From assembly GCA_013336285.1 (NCBI GenBank), contig JAAXTX010000006.1, positions 1 through 42,904 on the forward strand: a stretch of DNA of 42,904 bases. The letters are read 5' to 3'. The stretch is from Candidatus Moraniibacteriota bacterium. GTDB lineage: Bacteria; Patescibacteriota; Minisyncoccia; Moranbacterales; UBA1568. The translations under genes and the position numbers were made by a program. Under the pieces are notes generated by a model. The model ran no database searches and was not told the DNA's origin. It was given only the letters and a program-made list of their open reading frames with translations. Positions within the stretch are counted from its first letter, which is position 1. Each line of letters opens with the position of its first letter. This document shows, in pieces, positions 19,087 through 28,737 of the stretch.

Positions 19087-19872
19087 TCAATTTCCGGTGA
19101 CCCCGGCGCATCCGCCATCAAGTGTCTTTACGGTGTAGAAACCTAGGTCGAAAAGGCGGACGGCAGCCAAAAACGCTTCAAGGCCGTTCTCGCCGCACAG
19201 GGCGATATTGGTTGCCGGAGGGATCTCATCGCGGCGTGATTCGATATCGTTGAGGGGGATTCGAAGGGCTCCTTCCACAGGCGTCCCGCCGGATCGGACA
19301 TCGAGAAGCCGATATCGTATCTCGGTGCCCTTAAGCAATACGGTGAATTCGTCAGGGGTGACGAGGGTAACCTTTGACTGATCCGCGGATGAAGACGGAT
19401 CTCCATAGGTTATGACGGTTCCTCCCGCTGACTGCCATCCGACGATGCCGTCCTTGATCGAGGCGTATCGTGTTTTTGTCGAATCAAGCGCTTCCCGTAT
19501 CTTCTGAAGATTTTCGTCCGTATCCGGGGCTATGATGAATATCTCGTCACCTTCCAACAGATCGAGTTTGGACACTCCGTCGGCGTCCATGCGAGTCGAT
19601 CCGGGAATATGAATGGCCTGATACGAATCGATACTTCGAAAATCGAATATCCGCGGCGGATTCGATGTGAATACCTTTCTCAGGATTTCTTTCGCGTCGA
19701 GAACGGGAAACGTCCCCGTCTGTTCCTGTGATACGGATACGGCCGTCCGATCGTCGGATTTGTCCTTGAAGAACATGCCCTTCACTACGAAGAACGCGAT
19801 AACTGCTATCACGAGGCCGAAGCCGACTAACATTGTCAGCAAATCCTGCTTTTTTATGGACTGCTTTTCCAT
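19087..19872 (-). CDS. Membrane-anchored double rhodanese-domain protein
   Basis: N-terminal TM, IFDFRSIDSYQAIHIPGS and RLLDVRSGGTPVEGALRIPL...ALCGENGLEAFLAAVRLFDLGFYTVKTLDGG. Confidence 0.75.
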   Translation of the reverse strand: MEKQSIKKQDLLTMLVGFGLVIAVIAFFVVKGMFFKDKSDDRTAVSVSQEQTGTFPVLDAKEILRKVFTSNPPRIFDFRSIDSYQAIHIPGSTRMDADGVSKLDLLEGDEIFIIAPDTDENLQKIREALDSTKTRYASIKDGIVGWQSAGGTVITYGDPSSSADQSKVTLVTPDEFTVLLKGTEIRYRLLDVRSGGTPVEGALRIPLNDIESRRDEIPPATNIALCGENGLEAFLAAVRLFDLGFYTVKTLDGGCAGVTGN

Positions 19873-19933
19873 ATTATTTCGTTTTTATATTCACGCTCTC
19901 ATTATACACCATATTTCGGCGAATTCTGATTCG

Positions 19934-20956
19934 TTAACCGAGTACGCTGCCGATAAGGTCCGGGCGACCGTTAAGGAAGTCCCTGATAGGCATCGGGCTT
20001 TTTCCTTCCGCTTGAATCTCTTCCACGAAGATGAGTCCTTCGCCCGTTTGTATCGCGATCTTTTCCCCGGATTCGAATACTTCGCCGAATTCACGCCTCA
20101 CGGCAGGATCTGTCCTCTGTATCGAAATGCGGGTTAATTTGAGTCGGATGAAGCCCTCATCCTTTTGTTTCCAGAATGAGAATATTCCTGGCCAAGGAGT
20201 AAGGCCTCGATAACGGTTCCAGATTTCCAGAGCCGTGGAATTCCAGAAGATACGTCCATCCTCACGTTCGATAAGCTGACATACCGTAGCCTGCGAACCG
20301 TCCTGAGCCTTCGGTTCGATGTACCGTTCAACCCACCCTGGAAGTGTTTCCGAGAGTATCTCGGTACCGACTCCTGCGAGTTTCTCGAGAAGCGTTCTAT
20401 TGGTGTCATCGAAGGATATCGCCGTTTTTTTTGCGGACAGGATGTCACCGGTATCGATCCCTTCATCCATCAGCATGATCGTGACCCCGGTTTCGGTATC
20501 GCCTGCGAGCAGGGCATTCTGTATCGGGGAAGCGCCGCGCCAACGCGGGAGGAGAGAAGCATGTACGTTGACGCAACCGAAACCAGGCAGGTCGAGCACG
20601 GCCTTCGGAAGGATTTTCCCATACGCCGCGACGATTATGAGATCCGGCTTGTATCCGCGGAGTGTCGCAATCACATCGGTATCGAACCGAGACGGCTGTT
20701 CCACGGGAATACCGCGCGTCAGGGCGATCTGCTTCACTGGTGAAGGGACGATCTTCCTGTCCCGACCGGACTCCCTGTCTGGCTTCGTATAGGCGGCGAC
20801 GATATGATAGCCGGCATCGAGAAGCGAAGAAAATATCTTACCTGAAAAATCCGGCGTTCCCATGAAGACGACTCTGACTTTCGGAACCGAAGCGGGTGCG
20901 GCGGATTTGTGAGGGGCTGACTTTTTTGATTTCCGAGGTATGGTGTCAGAGCGCAT
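19934..20956 (-). CDS. fmt: Methionyl-tRNA formyltransferase
   Basis: VVFMGTPDFSGKIFSSLLDAG, GCVNVHASLLPRWRGASPIQNALLAGDTETGVTIM, NRYRGLTPWPG; start overlaps the def stop. Confidence 0.93.
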   Translation of the reverse strand: MRSDTIPRKSKKSAPHKSAAPASVPKVRVVFMGTPDFSGKIFSSLLDAGYHIVAAYTKPDRESGRDRKIVPSPVKQIALTRGIPVEQPSRFDTDVIATLRGYKPDLIIVAAYGKILPKAVLDLPGFGCVNVHASLLPRWRGASPIQNALLAGDTETGVTIMLMDEGIDTGDILSAKKTAISFDDTNRTLLEKLAGVGTEILSETLPGWVERYIEPKAQDGSQATVCQLIEREDGRIFWNSTALEIWNRYRGLTPWPGIFSFWKQKDEGFIRLKLTRISIQRTDPAVRREFGEVFESGEKIAIQTGEGLIFVEEIQAEGKSPMPIRDFLNGRPDLIGSVLG

Positions 20957-21416
20957 AGGCTTTTTTGACTGATTGGTTTCGAAAGCGGTCGATAATGAGG
21001 GTTCCCTCAAGATGATCCATCTCATGCTGAAGGACTATCGCGAGAAAACCCTCTGCGGTGACGGTCTTTTTATCCCCGTGCAAATCCTGGAAGTCGAGCG
21101 TGATGCGTTCGGATCTCTGTATGTGGAAAAATTCACCGGGCAGACTCAGACAACCCTCTTCATAAAGAATCGTCTCATCGGACATCTCGACGATTATCGG
21201 GTTGAGGAATACGGATACTTTGCCACCAACCTCGATTACGAACAGTCTGATGGAGCGGCCTATCTGCGGAGCGGCAAGGCCGACTCCTTCCGCGGCGTGC
21301 ATGGTCTCGATCATTTCGGAAATCAGTTTCCGGAGTTCTGCAGCGGAAGGATCCTTAATCTTCTCGGCTTTCCTATGAAGGATGGGATCTTTTTCGCCGG
21401 TCAGTATCTTCATCAT
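20946..21416 (-). CDS. def: Peptide deformylase
   Basis: GVGLAAPQIG, EEGCLSLPG, LQHEMDHLEGTL metal-site motifs. Confidence 0.95.
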   Translation of the reverse strand: MMKILTGEKDPILHRKAEKIKDPSAAELRKLISEMIETMHAAEGVGLAAPQIGRSIRLFVIEVGGKVSVFLNPIIVEMSDETILYEEGCLSLPGEFFHIQRSERITLDFQDLHGDKKTVTAEGFLAIVLQHEMDHLEGTLIIDRFRNQSVKKAYAL

Positions 21417-21436
21417 ACGCGTGTGGTCAGCAGCGA

Positions 21437-23407
21437 TCAAAGAATCGTAAGTGGATCGGGTTCAAAAAACCAGTTTCCGGAAAGGGAGGCAAGTATGGTT
21501 TCAAGCGATTCCGGAAAGACATCGTAAGGGGTCACGGTGACAAGAATTATCCGGGTATGCATTCCACGAATCTTCGGAATAAGTGGCCGTATCGGCATAG
21601 AGACGATTATGTTCTTTAACCCGGCTGCAGCTTCGGACAAGCGTTTACGTACATCATCTGCCGATTTCTCGGCCGCGGACTCGTCCTTGTCACGGATCCC
21701 GATCTTAAACAGCGCCGAGAATGGCGGGTACCGGAGCACTTTTCGGTCGGCAGCGGTCTTGCCGAGAAGCTCGGAAATCGAGTTTTCGGTGACCAACCTG
21801 AAATAATCACGTTCAGGATGAAAAGTCTGAAGGATAAGGAGTCCCTTCGTCGTTCCTCCCGAGGAAAGATTTCGCGCTTTCGCGACGATATGAAGGAATC
21901 GCTCATCGCCTCGGAAATCTGGCAGAGAAAGGAAATTATCCGTATCCATGATAGCAACCAGGACGGTATCGGGCAAATTGCCGACATTTAGTACCGCGGG
22001 GGTTCCGACGATGATATCGGCACGTTTTAGGGAGCGGACAAGGCCATCCGACCGGAGAACCTTATCGCTCCGTTGCGATTCCTCATCCAGGCGGACGACA
22101 CGCGCACCCGGGAAGGCACGTCTGATTTCACGTTCCACTTTTTCCGTACCCGTGCCTACCGTTCTGAACGAAAGTGATCCGCACGATTCGCATCTCGGAA
22201 AGCTCTCGGTCCGGTATGAGCATGACGGACAACGGAGATGTCCATCACGCGTCGAGCGCAAGGAACGGTCACACGAAGGGCAACGTGGAACTTTTTTACA
22301 GGTCTCACAGACGGAAAACGAGTCGAGTCCGCCCCGACTCGTTATGATGACCGATTTTCCGTTGAGTGATCTCGCGCCCGACAGGGCTGTTCTCAGGGTT
22401 TCCGAAATTATCGAATAATTCTTTTTCCACCGTTCCTCACGCATGTTGACTATCGTGATATCGGGGTCCCCGGTCCGTGCGTTTGCCGGAATCTCGACCA
22501 TGGTTCCCTTATCGATACGTGCCGAGACATCCAGGCTCGGAATAGGACCGGTGAATAAAAGCCGTGCGCCATGCAAAGACGCAAGCGTTTCACTGACGCG
22601 TCGCGCGTCGTATCTGGGGCTCATATCCCATTGTTTATATCCGAGTACCTCGGCTTCCTCTATGACGACTATGAGCGAGAGCGACTTGAACGGCGCAAAC
22701 AGCGATTGGCGGGTACCGAGTACTATGTCGGCATCCCCGGACCGGATCCTCTCCCAGGCGGTGAAGTATGCTCCGGAGGAAAGCCTGCTTCCGATGACGG
22801 CAAGTCGTTCCTTCCCGAATGCCGACGTTAGAAATTGTTCCGCGAAAGGAAGCGAGACGATCTCCGGAACCAACACGAGCAGCTGTTTCCTTTTTCCGAT
22901 TGCGTTTTTCGTCCCCGCGATGATGCGAAGTACGGAAGAAAGATCTGCACGCAGGAATCCGGACGTGCCGATGTTGAGCGTGTCTATTTCTTTTACGGAT
23001 GATTTCTCGACTTTCGCGAGTTGGATGGTTTGTATATCCGCCACCTCCAATTTTCCTTTATTGGTGCGTTCCTTTACGATCGGTGGAAGGAAATGTCGGA
23101 CTGTTTTTCCTGTCGAAGTGAGACATTCCTTGGACACCGATTCCACGAGAGCTAGCTGTTCACCCGTGAGAAAGGATTCGCGAATGACAGAACGGATTTT
23201 CTTGAAGCGGCCGCTTGGCAAGGTGTTTTCTGCGACGATATTGCAAGACAGGACGACCCCTCGCACTGTCCGCGGTCCGAACGGGATCCAGATGAGCGAT
23301 CCGTGTGGGATGGGTTCCTCCGAAAAGTACGAAAATACCTGCCGATTCCGCAGGGGAATCGGCACGACCGGCACCACGTCGCAGAAATATATCGTTTCGC
23401 CTTTCAT
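21437..23407 (-). CDS. priA: PriA-like primosomal protein N' with degenerate ATPase motifs
   Basis: CETCKKVPRCPSCDRSL...LRCPSCSYRTESFPRCESCG zinc region, VGTGTEKVEREIRRAFPGARVVRLD, PPFSALFKIG; order priA-def-fmt. Confidence 0.88.
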   Translation of the reverse strand: MKGETIYFCDVVPVVPIPLRNRQVFSYFSEEPIPHGSLIWIPFGPRTVRGVVLSCNIVAENTLPSGRFKKIRSVIRESFLTGEQLALVESVSKECLTSTGKTVRHFLPPIVKERTNKGKLEVADIQTIQLAKVEKSSVKEIDTLNIGTSGFLRADLSSVLRIIAGTKNAIGKRKQLLVLVPEIVSLPFAEQFLTSAFGKERLAVIGSRLSSGAYFTAWERIRSGDADIVLGTRQSLFAPFKSLSLIVVIEEAEVLGYKQWDMSPRYDARRVSETLASLHGARLLFTGPIPSLDVSARIDKGTMVEIPANARTGDPDITIVNMREERWKKNYSIISETLRTALSGARSLNGKSVIITSRGGLDSFSVCETCKKVPRCPSCDRSLRSTRDGHLRCPSCSYRTESFPRCESCGSLSFRTVGTGTEKVEREIRRAFPGARVVRLDEESQRSDKVLRSDGLVRSLKRADIIVGTPAVLNVGNLPDTVLVAIMDTDNFLSLPDFRGDERFLHIVAKARNLSSGGTTKGLLILQTFHPERDYFRLVTENSISELLGKTAADRKVLRYPPFSALFKIGIRDKDESAAEKSADDVRKRLSEAAAGLKNIIVSMPIRPLIPKIRGMHTRIILVTVTPYDVFPESLETILASLSGNWFFEPDPLTIL

Positions 23408-23442
23408 AAGGCCATTATAGCAGCGCGAACCCCGCCAGAATA

Positions 23443-23471
23443 TTGACACAATATCATATTCGATATATAAT
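23443..23471 (+). promoter_or_regulatory. Perfect-consensus sigma70-type promoter
   Basis: TTGACA-N17-TATAAT. Confidence 0.85.
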
Positions 23472-23573
23472 AATCACTTAATTTATCAAATCAATATATG
23501 CGGAATTTCTGCGTATTTTGATGAATTTTTCAGAACAGGATAAACGGGAGGTCAAAAGGAAGGCATCGTAGCA

Positions 23574-23765
23574 ATGCTCGTGGTTCAGGAGGAACTGGTC
23601 GCTGCAAGACTCTTGCAACGCGGTTACGAAGTGTCGTGGATTCCCGGGTCCGGTTTCAGGGTACGGTTGAAACGTACGCTTGGCTCGAGTCCGGAGTACC
23701 CTATCCCGGAAGAACTTCGCGACGGAGAGCTTTTCGTCGAGCTAAGTGAGTCGATGGCCGAATGA
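23574..23765 (+). CDS. Small hypothetical protein
   Basis: 63 aa ORF with AGGAAGG upstream, downstream of the 23443 promoter. Confidence 0.45.
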   Translation: MLVVQEELVAARLLQRGYEVSWIPGSGFRVRLKRTLGSSPEYPIPEELRDGELFVELSESMAE

Positions 23766-23804
23766 TGTTATGCCCAAACGGTCTGCGATGCTCATGGAAA
23801 TCGG

Positions 23805-24131
23805 TTGAAGCTAATTCAGGTCACGCCGAAAACGGACCGTAATATCGGAGGTGACGACTGCATATTCGTCGGTCCTGAACTTATCCAGGCCATCAACTAC
23901 GGCGCTTCTTACGAAACCAGCCTATACCGTTATTTCGTGAGGGTTTCGCCGGATCAGACAATCGCATATTCCGTTTGCCGTGACCTTGTCGGAGTGCGCT
24001 CCTTAGATCTCGATGATGAGGAATTCGGCATGCCAGTCCGGTTCAAGGAGATCAGTGTGACGGCGTACGAAAAAGCTCAAGGCAATTGGTCGCAGATCCA
24101 ATTTTCGATTATAGAGGATGAATTGCGATAA
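23805..24131 (+). CDS. Hypothetical protein (TTG start)
   Basis: 108 aa, protein-like composition, intergenic between priA and the DUF1294 gene. Confidence 0.5.
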   Translation: MKLIQVTPKTDRNIGGDDCIFVGPELIQAINYGASYETSLYRYFVRVSPDQTIAYSVCRDLVGVRSLDLDDEEFGMPVRFKEISVTAYEKAQGNWSQIQFSIIEDELR

Positions 24132-24162
24132 CCGCACTTCCTCGAAAAGTCATTCATGATGA

Positions 24163-24585
24163 ATGGCTTTTTTCGATTATGTCGGTTTAGAGCGAGGCAC
24201 GTTCCTGGTGTTGGACGGGCCCGTATGGAGTGCTACCATAGAGATACGAAGTGTGGCCGTTTCTGGACACCCCCGTTTTATTTTCGTAAATTTTGTGATT
24301 GATCATACAAATATCCTTATAGCTTTCCTTCTCCTCTTAAATCTCGGTGCCTTTTTGACGATGCTTGTCGACAAGAACCGGTCCCGAAATGACGGAGCGG
24401 AACGGATTTCAGAAGGCATGCTGTTTTTTCTCGCGGCGGCATTCGGAAGTTTCGGAGTATATGCGGGGATGTTCGCATTCCGACACAAGACGCAGAAATG
24501 GTACTTCTTGGTCGGGATGCCTCTCCTCATGCTCCAGAATCTCGCGTTCGTATTCCTCATGAGCATATTCCTTTCCGGAAAATAG
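24163..24585 (+). CDS. DUF1294-like small membrane protein
   Basis: VDKNRSRNDGAERISEGMLFFLAAAFGSFGVYAGMFAFRHKTQKWYF matches the DUF1294 pattern. Confidence 0.7.
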   Translation: MAFFDYVGLERGTFLVLDGPVWSATIEIRSVAVSGHPRFIFVNFVIDHTNILIAFLLLLNLGAFLTMLVDKNRSRNDGAERISEGMLFFLAAAFGSFGVYAGMFAFRHKTQKWYFLVGMPLLMLQNLAFVFLMSIFLSGK

Positions 24586-24586
24586 T

Positions 24587-25585
24587 ATGGGCTTTCGTGG
24601 ACGGAAACGCATGTGGATGGCAACGGTGGCGATAACGATCGCGGCCGTCGCGGCAGTCATTATATTTTTTTCGCTGTCCTGCAGAGTCAATCTTTCCAAA
24701 AATGTTCACGGTACCGACATACCGGCGTCGGCGGAACCGTCCGCCGGGATTGTCGCCGATACGGGGGAAATCCGGTTACTGTTCGGCGGGGATATGATGT
24801 TCGACCGCTGGATCCGCGAGAAGGCGATGAAGAAGGGGAATGCCTTTGTTTTCGACGGGGTCCGCGACGAGATCCGCGGGCACGATGCGACTATCGCGAA
24901 TCTCGAAGGCCCGATCACCGATATGGGTTCGAAAAGTATCGGATCGGAAATCGGCTCGCGTGACAATTATCTTTTCACGTTCGACCCGGGTTGGGCCAAG
25001 ACTCTTGCCGAGGAGGGGATCGGTCCGGTGAACCTGGGGAACAACCACATTCTCAATCAGGAGGATGACGGCATCTCTCAGACAAGGAAATACCTTGATA
25101 CGGCGGGTGTATCGTATTTCGGCGATCCCACGAGCGATAATCGGATTTCAATTTTGGAAATTCGCGGAACGAGAATCTCATTCGTGAACTATGACGAGTT
25201 CGTTCCGGGAGGGGAGGAAAAGGCCATGACTGACATAAGGCAGGCGAGAGCATCCGCGGACTTCGTGATACTCTACGCGCACTGGGGATCGGAGTACCTT
25301 CCGGTCCGTGACGACGTCCGGTCGCTTGCTTATCGGTTCATCGACGCAGGATGCGACGCCGTCATCGGTTCCCATCCGCACATCGTCCAGGAGAAGGAAT
25401 CCTATCGGGGCGGGACGATATATTATTCCCTCGGTAACTTCATATTCGACCAGTATTTCCGAGAGGATACCCGCAAGGGCCTGCTGATCTCCATGACGAT
25501 CGATCCCGTCACGAGAGGTTTTTCATTCCGAGATATCCCGATTGTCCTCAAAGTCGACGGGAGTACGGCCGTCTACGTCCGGTAA
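24587..25585 (+). CDS. CapA-family (PGA_cap) protein
   Basis: LLFGGDMMFDRWIREKA, IANLEGPITD, NLGNNHILNQEDDGI, IGSHPHIVQ, YYSLGNFIFDQ. Confidence 0.9.
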   Translation: MGFRGRKRMWMATVAITIAAVAAVIIFFSLSCRVNLSKNVHGTDIPASAEPSAGIVADTGEIRLLFGGDMMFDRWIREKAMKKGNAFVFDGVRDEIRGHDATIANLEGPITDMGSKSIGSEIGSRDNYLFTFDPGWAKTLAEEGIGPVNLGNNHILNQEDDGISQTRKYLDTAGVSYFGDPTSDNRISILEIRGTRISFVNYDEFVPGGEEKAMTDIRQARASADFVILYAHWGSEYLPVRDDVRSLAYRFIDAGCDAVIGSHPHIVQEKESYRGGTIYYSLGNFIFDQYFREDTRKGLLISMTIDPVTRGFSFRDIPIVLKVDGSTAVYVR

Positions 25586-25593
25586 TTCGATCA

Positions 25594-25622
25594 TTGACAC
25601 CGGGTTCGGATTCGCGTAGAAT
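25594..25622 (+). promoter_or_regulatory. Sigma70-type promoter
   Basis: TTGACA-N17-TAGAAT upstream of the 25685 gene. Confidence 0.75.
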
Positions 25623-25684
25623 CCTACATTCCGTGTGCTATCGGAATCAGATATCTTAATAATCATAAACGGGAGAAGTGACGA

Positions 25685-26443
25685 ATGACACATAGAATCG
25701 GATTCAGTACGGGAGCGACGTTCGGCTTTCGGGACCCGCTTTCGATAACGGGGATTCAGGACATGCCGATGGGCGGACAGCCGCCGAATCCGGTGGAGAT
25801 CTGTTTCAACAACACGAATGATCTGCCCGCATTTCGAAATCTTGCCATCGATCTGGCTCAAAACGAGGCGGCACTGAAAATGCTTTCCTCATCGGTCGCC
25901 TTATCCATTCATGCGCCGGCGAACGGTGTACGGTATGGGGACAATGAAATATCAGAGGCGGTGCTGGATGCCGTATGGAAAATGATGCAGGTGGTGAGAA
26001 TCGATCGCGTGGTATTCCATCCGGATGTCATAGATCATGACGGATGGGAGTTGTTTCGTTATGGGCGCTTTCCCGGTCTTGCCCTGGAAAACTCCGACAG
26101 CCGGAAACCGTTCGGACGGTCGGTTGACGATATGGCCGAACTGATCGATCGGCTCCGCTGCGGTCTGGTGCTCGATCTGGCGCATTGTTTCATGATCGAT
26201 CCGACCATGCGCTCGGCGTATGATTTCATCGACCGGCTCGGTGATCGTATCGTCGAGGTTCATCTGAGCGGAGTAGGGGAAAGTGAAGGTTCCCATGTCC
26301 CGCTGTTCAAGACGGGGCAGGATATCATCCTTGACCCGCTCAGACTGATCCCGACCGATATCCCGGTCATCGTGGAGAGCGCGTGTGCCGGTTCCGACGA
26401 TCTTGAGGCCGAGTATCGGTACATTTCCCGGCTTCTCCCATGA
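25685..26443 (+). CDS. TIM-barrel sugar-phosphate isomerase/AP-endonuclease-2-like protein
   Basis: RIGFSTGATFGF, LSIHAPANGVRYGDN, VVFHPDVID, LALENSDSR, LVLDLAHCF, VEVHLSGVGESEGSHVP. Confidence 0.68.
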   Translation: MTHRIGFSTGATFGFRDPLSITGIQDMPMGGQPPNPVEICFNNTNDLPAFRNLAIDLAQNEAALKMLSSSVALSIHAPANGVRYGDNEISEAVLDAVWKMMQVVRIDRVVFHPDVIDHDGWELFRYGRFPGLALENSDSRKPFGRSVDDMAELIDRLRCGLVLDLAHCFMIDPTMRSAYDFIDRLGDRIVEVHLSGVGESEGSHVPLFKTGQDIILDPLRLIPTDIPVIVESACAGSDDLEAEYRYISRLLP

Positions 26444-26455
26444 GGTCCGCTTTTG

Positions 26456-26482
26456 CCCCCGCTTATTATGGCGGGGGTTTTC
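26456..26482 (+). terminator. Intrinsic terminator
   Basis: CCCCCGC ttattatg GCGGGGG then TTTTC. Confidence 0.7.
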
Positions 26483-26575
26483 ATCTGCCGGAGAGAAATG
26501 GACACCTGCTCTTTTCGCCGTTCTCCGTTCCTGATATCATCCGGATATCATGCCGCCTATCCTGGAGGAATATAT

Positions 26576-27166
26576 ATGATGCTTCGATACGTGATTACCT
26601 CTCTCATTGTCCTGCTCGCCAGTGCTTCCTATGCGATCGGCATAAGATCGGTTTTTCGGGGTGATTACAGGCCGAGCATCTATTCCAGGACTCTCTGGGC
26701 GCTCATCTCGTTGAATAGCTTTGTCGGTGTCCTCGCGATGCATACAAGTATCGGTATTCTAGCCTTGGCTGGAATACAGCTATGCGGATCGATCGCGATG
26801 TTCATCGGCGCACTGAAATATTCGAATCGAGAATTCGGATCACTTGAAAAGATAAGTACGGGTATTCTCGTGCTGAGTCTCGTCGTTTGGCTGGTTGCGG
26901 ATTTGCCCTTGCTGAACGTACTCATCGGCCTGATAGCACACCTTATCGGTGCGGCACCTGCGTTCACGACCGCGTGGAAAGATCCGAAATCGGAAAACTT
27001 CCCGTTCTGGCTCCTGTTTGCCATGGCCAGTCTCTTGTCCTTTCTGATGGCGGATAAGTCGGATTTTCATGATTATTCGTATGCCGCCTATTTCCTTTTT
27101 TTCGACGGCATACTGACATTGATCACTTCCCGCAAATTCCTCCGCGGGAAGTCAGTGTGTCATTAA
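26576..27166 (+). CDS. Polytopic membrane protein, unknown function
   Basis: About 6 TM; ATG preceded by CCTGGAGGAAT. Confidence 0.65.
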   Translation: MMLRYVITSLIVLLASASYAIGIRSVFRGDYRPSIYSRTLWALISLNSFVGVLAMHTSIGILALAGIQLCGSIAMFIGALKYSNREFGSLEKISTGILVLSLVVWLVADLPLLNVLIGLIAHLIGAAPAFTTAWKDPKSENFPFWLLFAMASLLSFLMADKSDFHDYSYAAYFLFFDGILTLITSRKFLRGKSVCH

Positions 27167-27233
27167 TGGGCGTCGTTTGCATTCCCTCCCTTCATCCTGC
27201 TACCCTTTCCTACATAGAACCGTATCACCAACT

Positions 27234-27788
27234 ATGAATGAACGAAGACTGTTTTTCGGCATACCGTTGTCTGAACAGACCAGGGCCCGCATCGCGAAGG
27301 AGACACAGCAGTGGGAAAGCCTGCCTTTGTTCGTCACCCGGGCGGATCATCTCCACGTGACGGTGTTCTTTTTGGGATTCGTCGTGGACGAAGTCATTCC
27401 CGACATATCCGATGTGGCACGTGAGATCTGTGCCGAAATCGAGCCGTTCGAGCTCATGTTCCGAGAGACCGTTTTCGCGCCGGATGCCGAACGTCCGAAG
27501 ATGATATGGCTTTCCGGGGACGAGAACGAGGGACTTTTGCTGCTTCGAAACGCGTTCGAGGAAGAATTCGCCGACAAACTCTCCGGGAACCTTCGATTTC
27601 GGCCGCATGTCACGCTCGCAAGGCTCAAGCGAAATCTGTTCGCATCGGTCGCGCCGGAGAGGAAAGCATCCCTTGTGAAACCATTTTCCATTTTGGAACC
27701 GGTATCTTCCGTGACGTTGTTCGAGTCCGTCGGGTCGGGAGCGCAACGGGAGTATCTGCCGATGGAGGAGTTCCCGCTTGGGGAATGA
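27234..27788 (+). CDS. thpR: RNA 2',3'-cyclic phosphodiesterase (LigT/ThpR-like)
   Basis: RLFFGIPLSEQTRARI with two HxT motifs: DHLHVTVFFLG and FRPHVTLARLKR. Confidence 0.88.
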   Translation: MNERRLFFGIPLSEQTRARIAKETQQWESLPLFVTRADHLHVTVFFLGFVVDEVIPDISDVAREICAEIEPFELMFRETVFAPDAERPKMIWLSGDENEGLLLLRNAFEEEFADKLSGNLRFRPHVTLARLKRNLFASVAPERKASLVKPFSILEPVSSVTLFESVGSGAQREYLPMEEFPLGE

Positions 27789-27798
27789 TACTTATGAC

Positions 27799-28563
27799 AT
27801 GGACAGCACTATGGAAACGAAGAACGGATGTTCCGTGCTCGGTGTCGCCTTCGATGGCCGTTCTCAGGAGGAATTGGAAAAGGTGATCGGGACGTATATT
27901 TCCGGAGATAGATTCGGACGGATCACGACGATCAATCCTGAATTTCTGGTTCTCGCGCATCGTGATGCCGCGTTCGGGGACGTGCTTCGGGCTGCGGATG
28001 TCCGTGTCGCGGACGGATCGGGGGTCGTGCTTGCCGGGCTTCTTTTCGGCTGCGGACTCTCGCGGTATCCGGGAGCGGATCTCATGAAATTCATACTTTC
28101 GAAGGCGGAACGTGAGGGCATCGACGTGTATGTCGCGACGAAAAAGGACGGACTGTCCATATATGAGGATGTCCGCAAGGCGCTTCTTATGGAGTATCCC
28201 GATCTTCGTCTGAACGGGGAGGATATGGATTCCGATTCGAAGCAGGTTCCATCCGGTATTCGAGATGCCATGGTCGTTCTCTGTAATTTCGGTGCGCCCG
28301 AACAGGAGTATTTTCTCGAATCGCTCCGTCGTGATCCTGGCTCCGTCCGACTCGCTGTGGGCGTCGGGGGAGCGTTCGACTTCGTGACCGGGAAACGGTC
28401 GCGGGCACCGCGATGGATGCGTGCCATGGGATTGGAATGGATTTTCCGTTTCGCGATACAGCCGTCCCGTGTGGGGCGTATATGGTCGGCAGTGGTCATT
28501 TTTCCATTCCTCCTGCTTTCTGATAGGATAAGTAATGCGTATCGAACGGAAAGAAACCGATAA
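27799..28563 (+). CDS. WecG/TagA/CpsF-family glycosyltransferase
   Basis: TINPEFLVLAHRD, VADGSGVVLAGLLFG, FGAPEQEYFL, GVGGAFDFVTGKRSRAPRWMRAMGLEWIFRFAIQPSR. Confidence 0.92.
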   Translation: MDSTMETKNGCSVLGVAFDGRSQEELEKVIGTYISGDRFGRITTINPEFLVLAHRDAAFGDVLRAADVRVADGSGVVLAGLLFGCGLSRYPGADLMKFILSKAEREGIDVYVATKKDGLSIYEDVRKALLMEYPDLRLNGEDMDSDSKQVPSGIRDAMVVLCNFGAPEQEYFLESLRRDPGSVRLAVGVGGAFDFVTGKRSRAPRWMRAMGLEWIFRFAIQPSRVGRIWSAVVIFPFLLLSDRISNAYRTERNR

Positions 28564-28737
28564 TAATGCCGAAAGGGGATTTCTCACGGTTATCGTGGCA
28601 GTGGCTGATTCGAAATTTCCCATCGGCGGAAGGCGGGACGTCAGTGCATCTCGTAAGCCGCTTAGGTTCCTGCCCTTGTCCGTGATTTCATTTCATCCGC
28701 AACTATGTCCGATCGATCCGTACATTTTGAATCCGGC

